Assembly (NCBI GenBank): GCA_002713145.1
Contig: PAVS01000005.1
Coordinates: 62,001-126,000 of the forward strand
Reading direction: 5' to 3'
From: Halobacteriovoraceae bacterium
GTDB taxonomy: Bacteria; Bdellovibrionota; Bacteriovoracia; Bacteriovoracales; Bacteriovoracaceae
DNA length: 64,000 bases
Numbering within the stretch: the first letter of the stretch is position 1; every line of letters starts with the position of its first letter. The notes under the pieces are model-generated. The model was not told where the DNA came from, searched no databases, and saw only the letters and a program-made list of their open reading frames with translations. Below are positions 7,267-15,114 of this stretch, piece after piece. The position numbers were made by a program, and so were the translations under genes.

Positions 7267-9380
7267 GATCTTCTCCATTGATGAAATTTACTTACAAACC
7301 CAAGTAGCTTTTCTGGCTTGTGATTCTGCTTCCAGTTTCCTGCAGCAAATTTATTGGCTTCGGCCATGGTGGGATAACTGTGGATGGTACCAAGAATAGC
7401 ATTGAGTCCCTTACCGTGTTTCATATTAGTTACAAACTCTGTGAGTAATTCACCTGCATTCACTCCCACAATAGTCACTCCAAGGATCTTGTCGCTTCCC
7501 TTTTTAGTGATCACTTTTACAAATCCATAATCAGAAGAATCTGCAATGGCACGATCTAAATCATCAAGCCCATACTTGGTCACTTCGTATTCGATGCCTT
7601 CTTTTTGGCAACGTGTTTCGTTTTTCCCTACACTGGCCATCTCTGGATCGGTATAAGTACACCAAGGCATAAAGCTATAATCCACCTTAAACCTTTTAAA
7701 AGATCCAAATAATGCATTCACAGCGCAATGCCAAGCTTGGTGAGCGGCAGCGTGAGTGAGCTGAAACGGTCCAGTCACATCTCCACAAGCATAGATATGA
7801 GGAAAGTTTGTTTGCAGGAATTCGTTTGTCCAAATGGTGCCATTATCTCGCATTTGAATACCGAGCTCATCTAGGCCAAAATCTTTTATATTCGCACTGC
7901 GCCCCACGGCCACCAGGACTTTATCAAAAGCCAGCTCTACACTCTTGCTATCATTCTCGCAAATTAGAGTGTTGGTTTTAAATTCAACTGCTTTATGTTT
8001 TGTCAGAATCTTTACTCCCTCATCAGTGAGTCTTTGAGTGACGAGTTCACTCACATCAGGGTCTTCAATTCCTATAATTCTATCAGCCATTTCTACTAAG
8101 GTGACTTCCGAGCCAAGTCTAGTAAAGGCCTGGGCCATCTCAAGACCAATAGGGCCTCCCCCCAGAATAACAAGTTTTTGAGGTCGCTCTTTTAATTCCC
8201 ATAGATTATTACTATGCAGAATATCCACATGCTCTATTCCTTTGATCGGTGGGATCATGGGGGAAGCTCCAGTGGCGATGGTGATATTTTTGGCGCTAAA
8301 TCTCTCCCCATTAATTTCAACTTCCCAAGGAGTGATAAACTTGGCGGTTCCTTTCTTACACTCAACCCCTAGCTTAGTGTAGCGCTCAACCGAGTCATGG
8401 GGCTCTATTTTTGCAATGACATCATGAACTCTTCCCATGGCCTTAGCAAAATCGATCTCGTGTCCTTCGATATTCACTCCAAACTTATGAGCGTCTTGGA
8501 CTTGTTTTGCGACTTTAGCAGATTTGATAAGGGCCTTTGAAGGAACACAACCAGTGTTCAAGCAATCTCCCCCCATCTTCTCTTTTTCAACCAAAAGAAC
8601 ACTGGCCTTAACAGCGGCACAGATATAGGAGGTAACTAAACCTGCTGAACCTGCACCAATAACGATCATATTGTAATCATATTTACGTGGTTTACTCCAA
8701 CCCTTATAAACTTTGCGGGCCTTGATAAAGTTAAGAATCTTTTTAGCAATCAGAGGAAATATCCCCAGCAAAGTAAAAGAGATGAGAAGATCGGTGGAGA
8801 ATATTCCTCCCAGACCTTCCAGTTCAGAAAGCTGAACGCCGGCATTGACATAAACCGCAGTTCCCGCGAGCATTCCAATTTGCGAGACAAAGAAAAACTT
8901 CCAAACACTCATTTTGGTAAGTCCCATAGCAAGGTTGATCACGAAAAAAGGTACAATGGGCACAAGCCTTAAGGTAAATAAGTAAAAAGCCCCTTCTCTC
9001 TGGACCCCATCATTAATAGTTTTTAATTTATTGCCGTATTTTTTTTCGACCCAGTCTCTGAGAACTGTTCTTGAAATAAGAAAAGCAAGAGTCGCACCTA
9101 AGGTAGAGGCAAAGGAGACGATGATGAGACCATTGATAAATCCAAAGAGAGCACCAGCAAGCAACGTCAGTACTGTGGCCCCTGGAATGGAGAGTGCTGT
9201 GGTGGCGACATAAATAATAAAATAATACAGGATGGTTTGAAACTGATTATGCTGATAAAAATCTTTAAACTGCTCTTGATTTGATTTGATGTACTCAAAT
9301 GTAAGATATTGATCGAGCCCAAAATATTTCACCCCGATAAAAGCTAGTATTGCTGCTAGAACAATCATTATTTTCTTCAT
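7263..9380 (-). CDS. TVP38/TMEM64 membrane domain fused to a mercuric-reductase-like flavoprotein
   Basis: At 705 residues this is a two-domain fusion. Residues 1-225 form a VTT/DedA-type membrane domain with several helices, including the LSIPGATVLTLLAGALFGF and LFTLRLVPIVPFFVINLAMG blocks. From about residue 236 it is a class I pyridine nucleotide-disulfide oxidoreductase: FAD motif VIGAGSAGL, redox-active Cys273/Cys278 in GGDCLNTGCVPSKAL, an NAD(P) motif ILGGGPIGLEMA, the second FAD motif YACGDVTG, and a C-terminal HSYPTMAE with catalytic His667. It lacks the N-terminal HMA and C-terminal Cys pair of true MerA, so mercury reduction is not implied. It likely moves electrons at the inner membrane. 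The SD AAGGA lies seven bases before the ATG. Confidence 0.9.
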   Translation of the reverse strand: MKKIMIVLAAILAFIGVKYFGLDQYLTFEYIKSNQEQFKDFYQHNQFQTILYYFIIYVATTALSIPGATVLTLLAGALFGFINGLIIVSFASTLGATLAFLISRTVLRDWVEKKYGNKLKTINDGVQREGAFYLFTLRLVPIVPFFVINLAMGLTKMSVWKFFFVSQIGMLAGTAVYVNAGVQLSELEGLGGIFSTDLLISFTLLGIFPLIAKKILNFIKARKVYKGWSKPRKYDYNMIVIGAGSAGLVTSYICAAVKASVLLVEKEKMGGDCLNTGCVPSKALIKSAKVAKQVQDAHKFGVNIEGHEIDFAKAMGRVHDVIAKIEPHDSVERYTKLGVECKKGTAKFITPWEVEINGERFSAKNITIATGASPMIPPIKGIEHVDILHSNNLWELKERPQKLVILGGGPIGLEMAQAFTRLGSEVTLVEMADRIIGIEDPDVSELVTQRLTDEGVKILTKHKAVEFKTNTLICENDSKSVELAFDKVLVAVGRSANIKDFGLDELGIQMRDNGTIWTNEFLQTNFPHIYACGDVTGPFQLTHAAAHQAWHCAVNALFGSFKRFKVDYSFMPWCTYTDPEMASVGKNETRCQKEGIEYEVTKYGLDDLDRAIADSSDYGFVKVITKKGSDKILGVTIVGVNAGELLTEFVTNMKHGKGLNAILGTIHSYPTMAEANKFAAGNWKQNHKPEKLLGFVSKFHQWRRS

Positions 9381-9430
9381 GAATCCATCCTTGATGTTTT
9401 AATTGTGACAGATAAATGGGTGGGAGTAAA

Positions 9431-9943
9431 TTACAAAGATTTAGAAGCGAACCAATCACTCCAGATATGTTTTTCGTGGTGAGAAAGCTTGAGTAAAAAC
9501 ATCGCAATCCACTGAGGTTCTTTTGGTTTTTTTAAAGGATGCATGCCACAATCTCTGGGAAGTTTATCCGCTTTTTTATTATTACAATCATGACAAGCAC
9601 TGACGATATTAATCCAATTCGATTTCCCCCCTTTGCTTTTGGGGTAAACATGATCCAGGGTGAGTTCAATACTCTTAAATTTCCCCGCACAATATTGGCA
9701 GGTGAAATTGTCCCGATAAAACACATTCATGCGATTGAATTTAACAGATTGTATTTTTTTGATCTTACAAAATAGCCTCATCACTTTGGGTAACTGATAC
9801 TCCTGATTGGGAGAACGGATAACCACATCTTGATGATGCTCAACCACCTCAGCTCTTTGGGTGAAAAATAAGGTCAAAGCCTTTTTCCAATCAATCATTT
9901 GAAGGGGATAATAACTAGAATCTAACAGGAGCGTTTGTTGCAT
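9431..9943 (-). CDS. HNH endonuclease family protein
   Basis: A 170-residue protein with a C-terminal HNH domain: CQYC, then LTLDHVYPKSKGG (the His-containing motif), NIVSACHDCNNKKAD with the second Cys pair, and the Asn and His positions typical of the fold. The N-terminal third (LLLDSSYYPLQMIDWKKAL) matches the short free-standing HNH proteins found on many bacterial chromosomes. The AGGAGG ribosome binding site lies seven bases before the ATG. No methyltransferase or intron surrounds it, so a housekeeping or repair role is as likely as restriction. Confidence 0.85.
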   Translation of the reverse strand: MQQTLLLDSSYYPLQMIDWKKALTLFFTQRAEVVEHHQDVVIRSPNQEYQLPKVMRLFCKIKKIQSVKFNRMNVFYRDNFTCQYCAGKFKSIELTLDHVYPKSKGGKSNWINIVSACHDCNNKKADKLPRDCGMHPLKKPKEPQWIAMFLLKLSHHEKHIWSDWFASKSL

Positions 9944-10032
9944 TATGATGCCTCCTATTAAATATTTTACCTCAACTTTTAATATTTACGAAATAGTGGG
10001 AATTTAGATGATTCTTGAGAACCTAAGTAATT

Positions 10033-10057
10033 GAAATATGGTGCACGGAGAGGGACT
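10033..10057 (-). repeat. Displaced copy of the tRNA-Leu 3' end (tRNA-linked repeat)
   Basis: These 25 bases are identical to 10119-10143. The shared block contains the 3'-terminal 19 bases of the tRNA-Leu, including the encoded CCA, plus six flanking bases. The copies are in direct orientation with a period of 86 bases. On the transcribed strand this copy lies downstream of the tRNA, so one transcript would carry both. Confidence 0.85.
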
Positions 10058-10089
10058 GCAAAATGCGAAAAGCATTTTGGACCAGAGTC
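10054..10089. repeat. Inverted repeat between tRNA and displaced 3' end
   Basis: CAAAATGC (10059-10066) and GCATTTTG (10072-10079) form a perfect 8-base stem with a 5-base loop. An outer GACT/AGTC pair extends it at 10054-10057 and 10086-10089. No T tract follows on either strand, so it is not a standard terminator; it may be a processing or structural element in the tRNA trailer. Confidence 0.6.
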
Positions 10090-10124
10090 GCGAGCGGTAA
10101 TGAAATATATTATTTAAAGAAATA

Positions 10125-10210
10125 TGGTGCACGGAGAGGGACTTGAACCCTCACAGGCTTGCGCCCACATGGCCCTCAACCATGCGTGTCTACCATTCCA
10201 CCACCCGTGC
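10125..10210 (-). tRNA. tRNA-Leu (anticodon GAG)
   Basis: The reverse strand folds as an 86-base class II tRNA: acceptor stem GCACGGG pairing with TCCGTGC, anticodon stem CATGG/CCATG with loop TTGAGGG giving anticodon GAG, an extended variable arm (TGGGCGCAAGCCTGT region), and T arm GAGGG-TTCAAGT-CCCTC. Discriminator A is followed by an encoded CCA. It reads CUC and CUU leucine codons. The last 19 bases are repeated downstream at 10033-10057. Confidence 0.96.
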
Positions 10211-10221
10211 AAAGAAATACT

Positions 10222-10251
10222 AAAATAACAGGAAGTATAATAAATTGTCTA
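10222..10251 (-). promoter_or_regulatory. Putative promoter of tRNA-Leu
   Basis: On the reverse strand TAGACA (-35-like) is followed after 18 bases by TATTTT (-10-like) with an extended TG motif one base before it. The predicted start would be only a few bases upstream of the tRNA 5' end at 10210, which suits a tRNA promoter. Confidence 0.45.
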
Positions 10252-10265
10252 GAAATTTCGTGAAC

Positions 10266-11216
10266 TTATATACCAAATTGATACTGAATCATTTTTGATT
10301 TAATCAAAATAAGTGTCAGACCTGAAACACTTATCCACAACAAAATAGCAAAGACCACGGGCTTTGCCCCAAGCTTTTTTAAATCATCAAGCTTTAACCC
10401 AAGTCCAATTAAAAACAAGGAGCTGGCCATGGCCATTTTTGCGATCTTAGCAATATGCTCCACCCATAGCGTTGGGATAGCAAAAAGACTGGCGGCAAGG
10501 GATAGAATAAAAAAGGCAATGATAAAGGTGGGAACTTTTGTTTTGCCCTGAACACCTTTTATTTTAGAGATGAAAAGAACAAAGGGCACAATCCATAAAG
10601 CTCTGATAAGTTTGTGTGGTGTGGCCACGGCCAGGGCCTGATCTGACCAAAGGGCAGCAGCTCCTACAACGGAAGAGGTGTCATGAATACTGAGGGCCGC
10701 CCACAAACCAAATTGTATATCATCGAGTTCAAAAACTCGCCCCAATTCTGGAAAAATAAAGAGCGCGAGCCCATTGAGTAAAAAAACGAGAATCAAAGAA
10801 ACAGCAATATAATTATCTCTCGCCTTTAAGGTGGCAGCAAGGGCAGCTATCGCTGAACCTCCACAGATAGCGGTTCCAAACCCAAGCAATAACCAAAGAT
10901 ATTCATCTAAGTTTAAAAACTTTTGAATAAACCAACTGAGCATGAGAATAAAAATGATACTTCCCAAAGTTATCAAAGTGGCATTGAGGCCTAGGGATAA
11001 AATTTTTGTCAGGGGTAGGCTTGCTCCCAGGATGGCCACACCAAAATTAAGAAAATACTTTGAATACTTTTTGTCCTGCTCTCCTATGGAAGGCGAAATT
11101 TGCCTGGACAACGTGTTGGTGCTGATAACCACGGCCAGTATAATCCCCAGCAAGAGACAATAATGAAGGGGGACGCCCAACAGCGGAAGAATAAAGGCGA
11201 TCGCAATCCAAAACAT
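10266..11216 (-). CDS. YeiH/UPF0324 family membrane protein
   Basis: A 316-residue polytopic membrane protein with about ten hydrophobic segments. It carries the family blocks LNFGVAILGASLPL, LLLGFGTAICGGSAIAA and LSIHDTSSVVGAAA. The family is conserved but its transported substrate is not firmly established. I chose the ATG at 11216 because AAGGAAG lies five bases upstream and it falls just after the glutaminase stop; longer readings would run into glutaminase. Tandem with glutaminase on the same strand, it is probably in the same transcript, which hints at transport of an amino-acid-derived or small anionic metabolite. Confidence 0.87.
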   Translation of the reverse strand: MFWIAIAFILPLLGVPLHYCLLLGIILAVVISTNTLSRQISPSIGEQDKKYSKYFLNFGVAILGASLPLTKILSLGLNATLITLGSIIFILMLSWFIQKFLNLDEYLWLLLGFGTAICGGSAIAALAATLKARDNYIAVSLILVFLLNGLALFIFPELGRVFELDDIQFGLWAALSIHDTSSVVGAAALWSDQALAVATPHKLIRALWIVPFVLFISKIKGVQGKTKVPTFIIAFFILSLAASLFAIPTLWVEHIAKIAKMAMASSLFLIGLGLKLDDLKKLGAKPVVFAILLWISVSGLTLILIKSKMIQYQFGI

Positions 11217-11226
11217 TTTCTTCCTT

Positions 11227-12141
11227 TTAGTAGATGGAGAGTTCCGTTTTGTTGGTAAAAAGCTCAAGGGCCTTAATCCCAGCAAATGAATTTCCATTCG
11301 CATCTAGGCCAGGAGACCAAACGGCGATAGACATCTCTCCGGGGAGCACACCCACGATGGCCCCTCCCACCCCACTTTTAGCGGGAAGCCCAACTCTATA
11401 GGCAAAGTCCCCTACGCTATTATATAAGCCTGAGGTCATCATAATGGCATTGATATGCTTGGTTTGAGACTTAGTAAGCATCTTCTCCCCTGTCCATGGA
11501 TTTTTCCCTGCTTGGCTAAAGAGTCTAAAAGCACGGGCGAGATCCACACAAGACATCTCAATAGAACAATGGGCAGAATAAAAATCCACCACTTCCGGCA
11601 CATGGGAATTGATATTGGAAAATGACTTCATGAAATAAGTGAGAGCATAATTAATATTCGCGTAATCAAGTTCTGACTTTTTCATCTCTTCATTAATCAC
11701 GATATTTGGATTTCCGCTGAGCTCATGAATATATTTGAGCACTTCCTTATAAGGATCTTTGTAATGCTCCATAAGAATATCCGCGATCACCAAAGCGCCC
11801 GCATTTATAAATGGGTTGCGAGGGATACCTTTTTCTTGTTCGAGGAGGATGAGGGAATTAAACTTGGTACCCGATGGCTCTTTTCCTACCCGCTTCCATA
11901 GGCTCTGCCCCAAAAGTTCATAGGCCATAGCAAACGTAAAAACTTTGGACACACTTTGAATCGAAAAATTCTTCTGAGCACTTCCAATAACATATTCATC
12001 CCCATCATTGGTACAAACGGCCATACCAAATTGATTGGAATCAACTCTCCCCAACATAGGTATATAATCCGCAACTCTTCGCTCAGTCAGATAAGGTTCG
12101 ATCTCAGTGTAAATTTCTTCAAGTATTGCTGTGATATTCAT
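11227..12141 (-). CDS. glsA: Glutaminase A
   Basis: A 304-residue enzyme hydrolysing L-glutamine to glutamate and ammonia. Its length is typical of the bacterial Glutaminase family, which has a beta-lactamase-like serine fold. The catalytic S-x-x-K is Ser63-Lys66 in SIQSVSKVF. Other conserved blocks are GIPRNPFINAGA, CSIEMSCVDLARAF and LPAKSGVGGAIV. No clear Shine-Dalgarno precedes the ATG. It lies six bases downstream of the O-methyltransferase gene, in a same-strand run of three. Glutaminase in this setting supports nitrogen release from glutamine or acid resistance. Confidence 0.95.
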   Translation of the reverse strand: MNITAILEEIYTEIEPYLTERRVADYIPMLGRVDSNQFGMAVCTNDGDEYVIGSAQKNFSIQSVSKVFTFAMAYELLGQSLWKRVGKEPSGTKFNSLILLEQEKGIPRNPFINAGALVIADILMEHYKDPYKEVLKYIHELSGNPNIVINEEMKKSELDYANINYALTYFMKSFSNINSHVPEVVDFYSAHCSIEMSCVDLARAFRLFSQAGKNPWTGEKMLTKSQTKHINAIMMTSGLYNSVGDFAYRVGLPAKSGVGGAIVGVLPGEMSIAVWSPGLDANGNSFAGIKALELFTNKTELSIY

Positions 12142-12147
12142 AATAAA

Positions 12148-12786
12148 TTAATTTTTTTTAATGAGAAATAATCCATCTCTGATAGGGAGTAATGTTTTCG
12201 TGATATGGCCCGCTTGTGCAATATAATCATTGAGTTCTTGAATGGCCTGGGTGTCTTGATCCTCAGCTGCTTTGAGTACCTTTCCGCTCCATAACACATT
12301 ATCCACCACAATAATTCCTGTCGCCTTCACTAACCTCAATGCTTCTTTGAAATAGTTTAAATAATTCTTCTTATCCGCATCGATAAAAATAAAATCAAAA
12401 CTCTCTGCTGCGTAGTCAGGTAAAACGTCTATGGCAGGTTTGATAATGGCCGTAATCTTTTTATCCACACCTGCTTGCGTCCAATATTTTTTAGCAACTT
12501 CTGTTGTCTCTGGATTAATATCAAGGGTGATCACTTCTCCCTCATCCGGCAGTGCCTGTGCCATATTAAGCGCAGAGTAACCAGTGTAGGTTCCAATCTC
12601 AAGAACTCTCTTGGCCTGAATAGATTTGATGAGAAAACTGAGTAGCGAGGCTTCCATTTTCCCTATCAGCATTTGAGACATAGGAAGATGCTCTCGGGTG
12701 TATTGTTCTAGCTCATCGGCGACATTTAAAGGCCTAGTTGAATGGGCCACAGAATAGGATTCTAGTTCTTCTGATATAAAGCGCAT
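12148..12786 (-). CDS. SAM-dependent O-methyltransferase, family 3
   Basis: A 212-residue class I methyltransferase resembling catechol/caffeoyl-CoA O-methyltransferases. Motif I is VLEIGTYTGYSAL, followed by VITLDINPE (acidic ribose-binding Asp), SFDFIFIDADKKNY (metal-binding Asp), and GIIVVDNVLWSGKV with the metal-ligand Asp-Asn. These residues fit a divalent-metal-dependent catechol-type methyl transfer. The physiological acceptor is not shown. AAGGACAGCT precedes the ATG. It is the first gene of the run continuing to glsA and the YeiH homologue, with menB divergent upstream. Confidence 0.9.
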   Translation of the reverse strand: MRFISEELESYSVAHSTRPLNVADELEQYTREHLPMSQMLIGKMEASLLSFLIKSIQAKRVLEIGTYTGYSALNMAQALPDEGEVITLDINPETTEVAKKYWTQAGVDKKITAIIKPAIDVLPDYAAESFDFIFIDADKKNYLNYFKEALRLVKATGIIVVDNVLWSGKVLKAAEDQDTQAIQELNDYIAQAGHITKTLLPIRDGLFLIKKN

Positions 12787-12835
12787 AGCTGTCCTTTTTA
12801 TTGACTTAAGAGTGAGATAATTCTAATGTTTTTGC

Positions 12836-13738
12836 ATGAATAAGCAAGTTTCACAAATCTTTAATCCAGAGTTATGGGAAGAATTCTCAGAGTTTAATTT
12901 TACCGATATTACCTATCATAAATCTCGCGAACAAGGCACCGTAAGAATTGCCTTTAATCGTCCTGAATGTCGGAATGCTTTTCGCCCTCAGACGGTAGAT
13001 GAGCTCTACCAAGCTCTTGATCATGCTAGACAATCTTCTGATATAGGGGTTGTCATATTAACAGGAAATGGTCCCTCACCTAAAGATGCCGGCTGGGCTT
13101 TTTGCTCTGGTGGAGACCAACGTATTCGTGGCAAAGATGGTTATAAATATACAGACAGCTCTCAAAGCATAGACCCTGCGAAACTAGGTAGGCTCCACAT
13201 CCTTGAGGTTCAAAGATTAATACGCTTTATGCCCAAAGTGGTGATGGCGGTGGTCCCAGGGTGGGCCGTGGGGGGGGGACACTCCTTACATGTAGTTTGT
13301 GACCTCACTCTTGCCAGCCGTGAACACGCTATTTTTAAACAAACAGATCCAGATGTGGCCAGCTTTGACTCTGGTTACGGGAGTGCCTATTTGGCCAGAC
13401 AATGCGGCCAGAAACGGGCAAGAGAAATCTTTTTTTGTGGTTTTAACTATTCCGCAGAAGAAGCCTTTCAAATGGGTATGGTGAATAAGGTGGTTGATCA
13501 TGACCAACTCGAGGTGGAAGCTTTGAGATGGGCAAAAGAGATGAATAGTAAATCTCCTACGGCCATGCGAATGCTCAAGTTCGGTTTTAATATGATTGAT
13601 GATGGCCTAGTGGGGCAACAACTCTTCGCCGGAGAGGCGACACGACTGGCCTATGGAACGGATGAAGCCAAAGAAGGCAGAGACGCATTTGTAGAGAAAA
13701 GACCTAAAGACTTCTCCCAATTTCCTTGGCATTACTAA
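12836..13738 (+). CDS. menB: 1,4-dihydroxy-2-naphthoyl-CoA synthase
   Basis: A 300-residue crotonase-fold enzyme closing the second ring in menaquinone synthesis. MenB-specific blocks are FNRPECRNAFRPQTVDEL, GWAFCSGGDQRIRG, GWAVGGGHSLHVVCDLTLA (oxyanion hole), FDSGYGSAYLARQCGQKRAREI and the ending QFPWHY. It lacks neighbouring men genes, so the pathway must be dispersed. A run of nine G at 13270-13278 falls inside the GWAVGGGH block and leaves the frame intact. There is no Shine-Dalgarno before the ATG, and a weak promoter-like TTGACT lies about 30 bases upstream, so the mRNA may be leaderless. Its stop shares CTAA with the convergent gene. Confidence 0.94.
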   Translation: MNKQVSQIFNPELWEEFSEFNFTDITYHKSREQGTVRIAFNRPECRNAFRPQTVDELYQALDHARQSSDIGVVILTGNGPSPKDAGWAFCSGGDQRIRGKDGYKYTDSSQSIDPAKLGRLHILEVQRLIRFMPKVVMAVVPGWAVGGGHSLHVVCDLTLASREHAIFKQTDPDVASFDSGYGSAYLARQCGQKRAREIFFCGFNYSAEEAFQMGMVNKVVDHDQLEVEALRWAKEMNSKSPTAMRMLKFGFNMIDDGLVGQQLFAGEATRLAYGTDEAKEGRDAFVEKRPKDFSQFPWHY

Positions 13739-14538
13739 CAACGGTAATTGGCCACAAGTTTTTTGCCATAAAGATTTAGCTTTTCTAATTCAACTTTATA
13801 ATTTTTTTCTTCTTGAGACATGTGTTCACAAGCTGTTCCCAACAATTTTTCATAACGTGATGCGAGTTTTTTATGATGGGAAAGCTCATCTACAATTAAA
13901 GGGATAGTCTCATTATCTTTACTTAAATAATTTTGGGTTAGCCGCTCGACTTTACTTATATCATTATCATTTACCAAGGCTTGGGTTCTTAAAAATTTTA
14001 AATAGGTCTGAGCATTGACTCCCTTGAGACCAAAAGCTGTCTCCCAAGTTTTATAAAAGCTCTCCTTTCCTTTTCGCATGAGTATATTGAGAGTTAAAAA
14101 GAGTGATGAGGGTTGTTCTAGCTCAACCACGGCTACCATTTGCTCATCTTGTAGCTTTTGATGAACTTCAGGATCTAAAAGCGTAAGACGGTTGATAATT
14201 TCCATTGCCTTGCGAATCACAGTGTAAGCAGGGTCTAGCTTTTCATCAAAAAACCTGGATTCTTTAGATTGAATGCATGATTTATCTTTTATGCATTTCA
14301 ATTGATCGTCTAAAATACTAATTACATTTTCAAGCACTTCAATATTTTTATCTTCAGTTATAAATTCATTGAGTTTATTTAGCTTATCAATTCGAGTTTT
14401 ATTAATGGATATAACTTCAGAATTTTTATTTTTGGACTGAGACTTTTCCGTTTCCATTTGGTTTTCACCATTTTTAAAATAAAGAATACTTCCAAAAACC
14501 ATTACGATAAAAAATAATAAACTTATTTTTTTTGCCAT
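13735..14538 (-). CDS. Membrane-anchored hypothetical protein
   Basis: A 267-residue protein with an N-terminal signal-anchor (residues about 4-21) followed by a Lys/Glu/Asn-rich helical body of unknown function. Cys pairs at KCIKDKSC in the middle and isolated Cys near the C-terminus (GTACEHM, NYRC) could form periplasmic disulfides. I recognise no family. It follows the 116-residue acidic protein gene by nine bases on the same strand and is probably co-transcribed with it. Confidence 0.65.
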   Translation of the reverse strand: MAKKISLLFFIVMVFGSILYFKNGENQMETEKSQSKNKNSEVISINKTRIDKLNKLNEFITEDKNIEVLENVISILDDQLKCIKDKSCIQSKESRFFDEKLDPAYTVIRKAMEIINRLTLLDPEVHQKLQDEQMVAVVELEQPSSLFLTLNILMRKGKESFYKTWETAFGLKGVNAQTYLKFLRTQALVNDNDISKVERLTQNYLSKDNETIPLIVDELSHHKKLASRYEKLLGTACEHMSQEEKNYKVELEKLNLYGKKLVANYRC

Positions 14539-14547
14539 TGTGAGTGC

Positions 14548-14898
14548 TTATTCCTCGAGATTCATCTCATCAAGATAATATTTTAGCCGTTTAAAACTCT
14601 CATTGATGCGTGAGACTTTTTTATTAATATCCTCACTCATCTCAAGGGTTGATTGCTCTAGACTTAAAGGTTTGTCTTCAACCATGGTTAAGTGATGAAT
14701 ATAATCACTGGTTTGAATCATCTCTTCTGGGCTTATGTCATCAAACTCTGTAAGAAGGTCGTTTAGTGGATCAAAGTCCAACCCATCTTCATCCCATGAT
14801 TCTTCTAACCAATCATCATCGTGATTATTTTCCTGCTTTCTACGATCACCAAGAAAACTCACTTTGATGATATTTGTCTTTTCTCCAATTTGACTCAT
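14548..14898 (-). CDS. Small acidic hypothetical protein
   Basis: A 116-residue cytoplasmic protein without signal or membrane segment. Residues about 20-60 are strongly acidic and Trp-containing (DDDWLEESWDEDG), and the C-terminal 35 residues look helical and charged. No known domain. AAGGAG lies about ten bases before the ATG, which supports real translation. It is the first gene of a pair with the membrane-anchored protein downstream; the K+ channel gene diverges 216 bases upstream. Confidence 0.62.
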   Translation of the reverse strand: MSQIGEKTNIIKVSFLGDRRKQENNHDDDWLEESWDEDGLDFDPLNDLLTEFDDISPEEMIQTSDYIHHLTMVEDKPLSLEQSTLEMSEDINKKVSRINESFKRLKYYLDEMNLEE

Positions 14899-15114
14899 TT
14901 TTAAACTTACTCCTTACTGCATATTTTCATTAATTTATGTTGCATGATTGATGCCAATTTAAGAAAAATTAGGCCACAAAACTGGATTGATTTCCAGCTA
15001 CTTGGCCCATATGTGAAATTATTATATGCAAATATTTTAAGCACTTAGGTCATTTATGAGACAGTCTTAAACAATTTCCCTTAAAAACCGATAATTTATA
15101 CGGGAGTCAACTCA

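Noticed and set aside
7263..9380. Mercuric reductase (merA)
   Set aside because: The N-terminal HMA domain and C-terminal vicinal Cys pair of MerA are absent and no mer genes are nearby.
10033..10143. Prophage or integrative-element attachment sites (attL/attR) at the tRNA-Leu
   Set aside because: The two copies lie only 86 bases apart, no integrase gene is adjacent and the interval encodes nothing. A tRNA-linked repeat explains the arrangement better.
13270..13278. Run of nine G as a frameshift in menB
   Set aside because: The MenB signature continues in one frame on both sides (GWAVGGGHSLH and FDSGYGSAYLARQ), so the gene is intact.
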